5,131 bases of DNA. Origin: Deltaproteobacteria bacterium. Its GTDB lineage: Bacteria; Desulfobacterota; DSM-4660; Desulfatiglandales; Desulfatiglandaceae. The DNA lies in the NCBI GenBank assembly GCA_019313765.1, contig JAFDAP010000301.1, forward strand, positions 1 to 5,131. Reading direction: 5' to 3'. The notes beneath the pieces were generated by a model, which was given only the letters and a program-made list of their open reading frames with translations, was not told the origin of the DNA and searched no databases. A program made the translations under genes and the position numbers. Shown one piece after another: positions 4,342-5,131 of the stretch (the stretch's first letter is position 1; each line of letters starts with the position of its first letter).

Positions 4342-5131
4342 ATGGGACTTTACGACTACACTATTTACAGTATCATCAAACATAATGCCAAGGTTTATGG
4401 GAATCGCGCAGCATGGATATGCGGCGACCAGAACATAACCCACAATGAGTTCTTGGCAAAGGTTGATCGATTGGCCTGCGGGCTTTTAGGGATGGGGGTT
4501 GGAAAAGGTGATCGTATTGGTGTCTTAGCGGAAAACAGCCTGGAGTTTATTTATCTGTACGGGGCTTCCGCCAAAATAGGGGCCGTTATGTTACCCATCA
4601 ACTGGCGTCTTAGCCCGGAAGAGATCAAATATATAATCGCAGATGGATCTCCAAAGATTTTCTTTGCCGGGTCCGGGTTCCATGATATGATAGTGCCGAT
4701 AATGTCTACGTGTTCCTTTGTTGAGAAGTGGTGTGCGATGGGGAAAGGCAGGGAAGGGTTTGTTTCCTTTAATGACTTAATGGAAAATAACGGGGCCTGC
4801 CCTGAAATAGATATTGATGCCGATGCCACGTATCTCATAATTCATACTGCTGCCGTGGGCGGAAGGCCGCGCGGAGCAACCCTGTCCCAGAGGAATCTGG
4901 TCGTTTCAAGTCTGTTAGCCATATGTTCATTCGGTTTATCGTCGGAGGACTGCAGCCTGTGCGCATTACCGTTATTTCACATAGCAGGACTCGGGATATC
5001 ATTGAGTATAATGCAGGCTGGAGGGACGAGTGTTATTCTCCCTCGATTTGACCCGGACCTTGCACTGAAACAGATTCAAGAACATAAGGCGACTGTGTTT
5101 ATCGAATTTCCGCCCATGCTGGCTAAAATGC
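4342..5131 (+). CDS. Acyl-CoA synthetase/ligase (AMP-forming, ANL superfamily), 3'-truncated, non-canonical P-loop
   Basis: The frame is open from the ATG at 4342 to the window edge, giving 263 residues, about half of a usual 500-550-residue ligase. The family activates a carboxylic acid with ATP to an acyl-adenylate and then transfers it to CoA. Recognisable blocks are an N-terminal GLLGMGVGKGDRIGVLAEN (47-65), IGAVMLPINWRLSPEEIKYI (79-98), LPLFHIAGL (209-217) and FPPML (256-260). The A3 phosphate-binding loop, normally TSGTTGxPKG, reads TAAVGGRPRG at 169-178, followed by ATLSQRNL. The Ser/Thr-Gly-Thr-Thr core and the Lys are thus replaced, although the surrounding fold is intact. I believe related deltaproteobacterial ligases share this TAAVxGRPRG form, so it may define a subfamily rather than a defect. 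The C-terminal half with the A8-A10 motifs and catalytic Lys is off the window. It probably loads the substrate of the adjacent crotonase and dehydrogenase. Confidence 0.9.
   Translation, partial: MGLYDYTIYSIIKHNAKVYGNRAAWICGDQNITHNEFLAKVDRLACGLLGMGVGKGDRIGVLAENSLEFIYLYGASAKIGAVMLPINWRLSPEEIKYIIADGSPKIFFAGSGFHDMIVPIMSTCSFVEKWCAMGKGREGFVSFNDLMENNGACPEIDIDADATYLIIHTAAVGGRPRGATLSQRNLVVSSLLAICSFGLSSEDCSLCALPLFHIAGLGISLSIMQAGGTSVILPRFDPDLALKQIQEHKATVFIEFPPMLAKM

Noticed and set aside
4551..4838. Reverse-strand 95-codon frame near the right end
   Set aside because: It lies wholly within the acyl-CoA ligase, which reads through as one open + frame with ANL motifs on both sides.

Overview
The window most resembles an accessory catabolic region from a strictly anaerobic bacterium. 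The best guess is a Desulfobacterota-type ('deltaproteobacterial') sulfate reducer or syntroph. This rests on a glycyl-radical-enzyme activase, a coenzyme-B12-binding mutase subunit, a CoA-thioester gene set, and repeat-rich intergenic spacers. The taxonomic guess is inference, because the window has no marker gene. All supported genes are on the + strand.

Layout. Bases 1-863 hold the 3' part of a radical-SAM activase of a glycyl radical enzyme; its first codons and probably its partner enzyme lie off the left edge. Bases 860-1079 are a 220-bp imperfect palindrome with near-perfect 20-bp terminal inverted repeats, MITE-like, whose left tip contains the activase stop codon. Bases 1119-1520 encode a stand-alone B12-binding subunit of the acyl-CoA-mutase type with no catalytic subunit beside it. 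Bases 1518-1701 form a second repeat-built element: a 23-bp perfect terminal inverted repeat, a local hairpin, a 7-bp tandem repeat and a 34-bp tandem duplication. Its left tip again contains the stop codon of the gene before it. Bases 1702-1857 are a leader with no recognised gene.

From 1858 on, four genes follow: an unrecognised ~207-residue protein with a Cys/His-rich C-terminal half (1858-2481), a crotonase-family enoyl-CoA hydratase/isomerase (2530-3339), a 3-hydroxyacyl-CoA dehydrogenase (3425-4321), and the N-terminal 263 residues of an acyl-CoA ligase (4342 to the right edge) whose ATP-binding P-loop is strongly non-canonical. The gaps between them are 48, 85 and 20 bp, so they could be one transcription unit.

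Working together. The right half can form a beta-oxidation-like module: ligase activates an acid to its CoA thioester, crotonase hydrates an enoyl-CoA, and the dehydrogenase oxidises the 3-hydroxyacyl-CoA. The left half contributes glycyl-radical chemistry and a B12 carbon-skeleton rearrangement subunit. Fumarate-addition degradation of hydrocarbons or similar substrates uses this order of reactions (radical addition, CoA activation, mutase rearrangement, beta-oxidation), but the radical enzyme and mutase large subunit are not visible here. That pathway is therefore a hypothesis. Base composition differs sharply between the halves (22/60 G+C at 181-240, 43/60 at 2941-3000), and the two repeat elements sit at the junctions, so the cluster may have been assembled from separate pieces.
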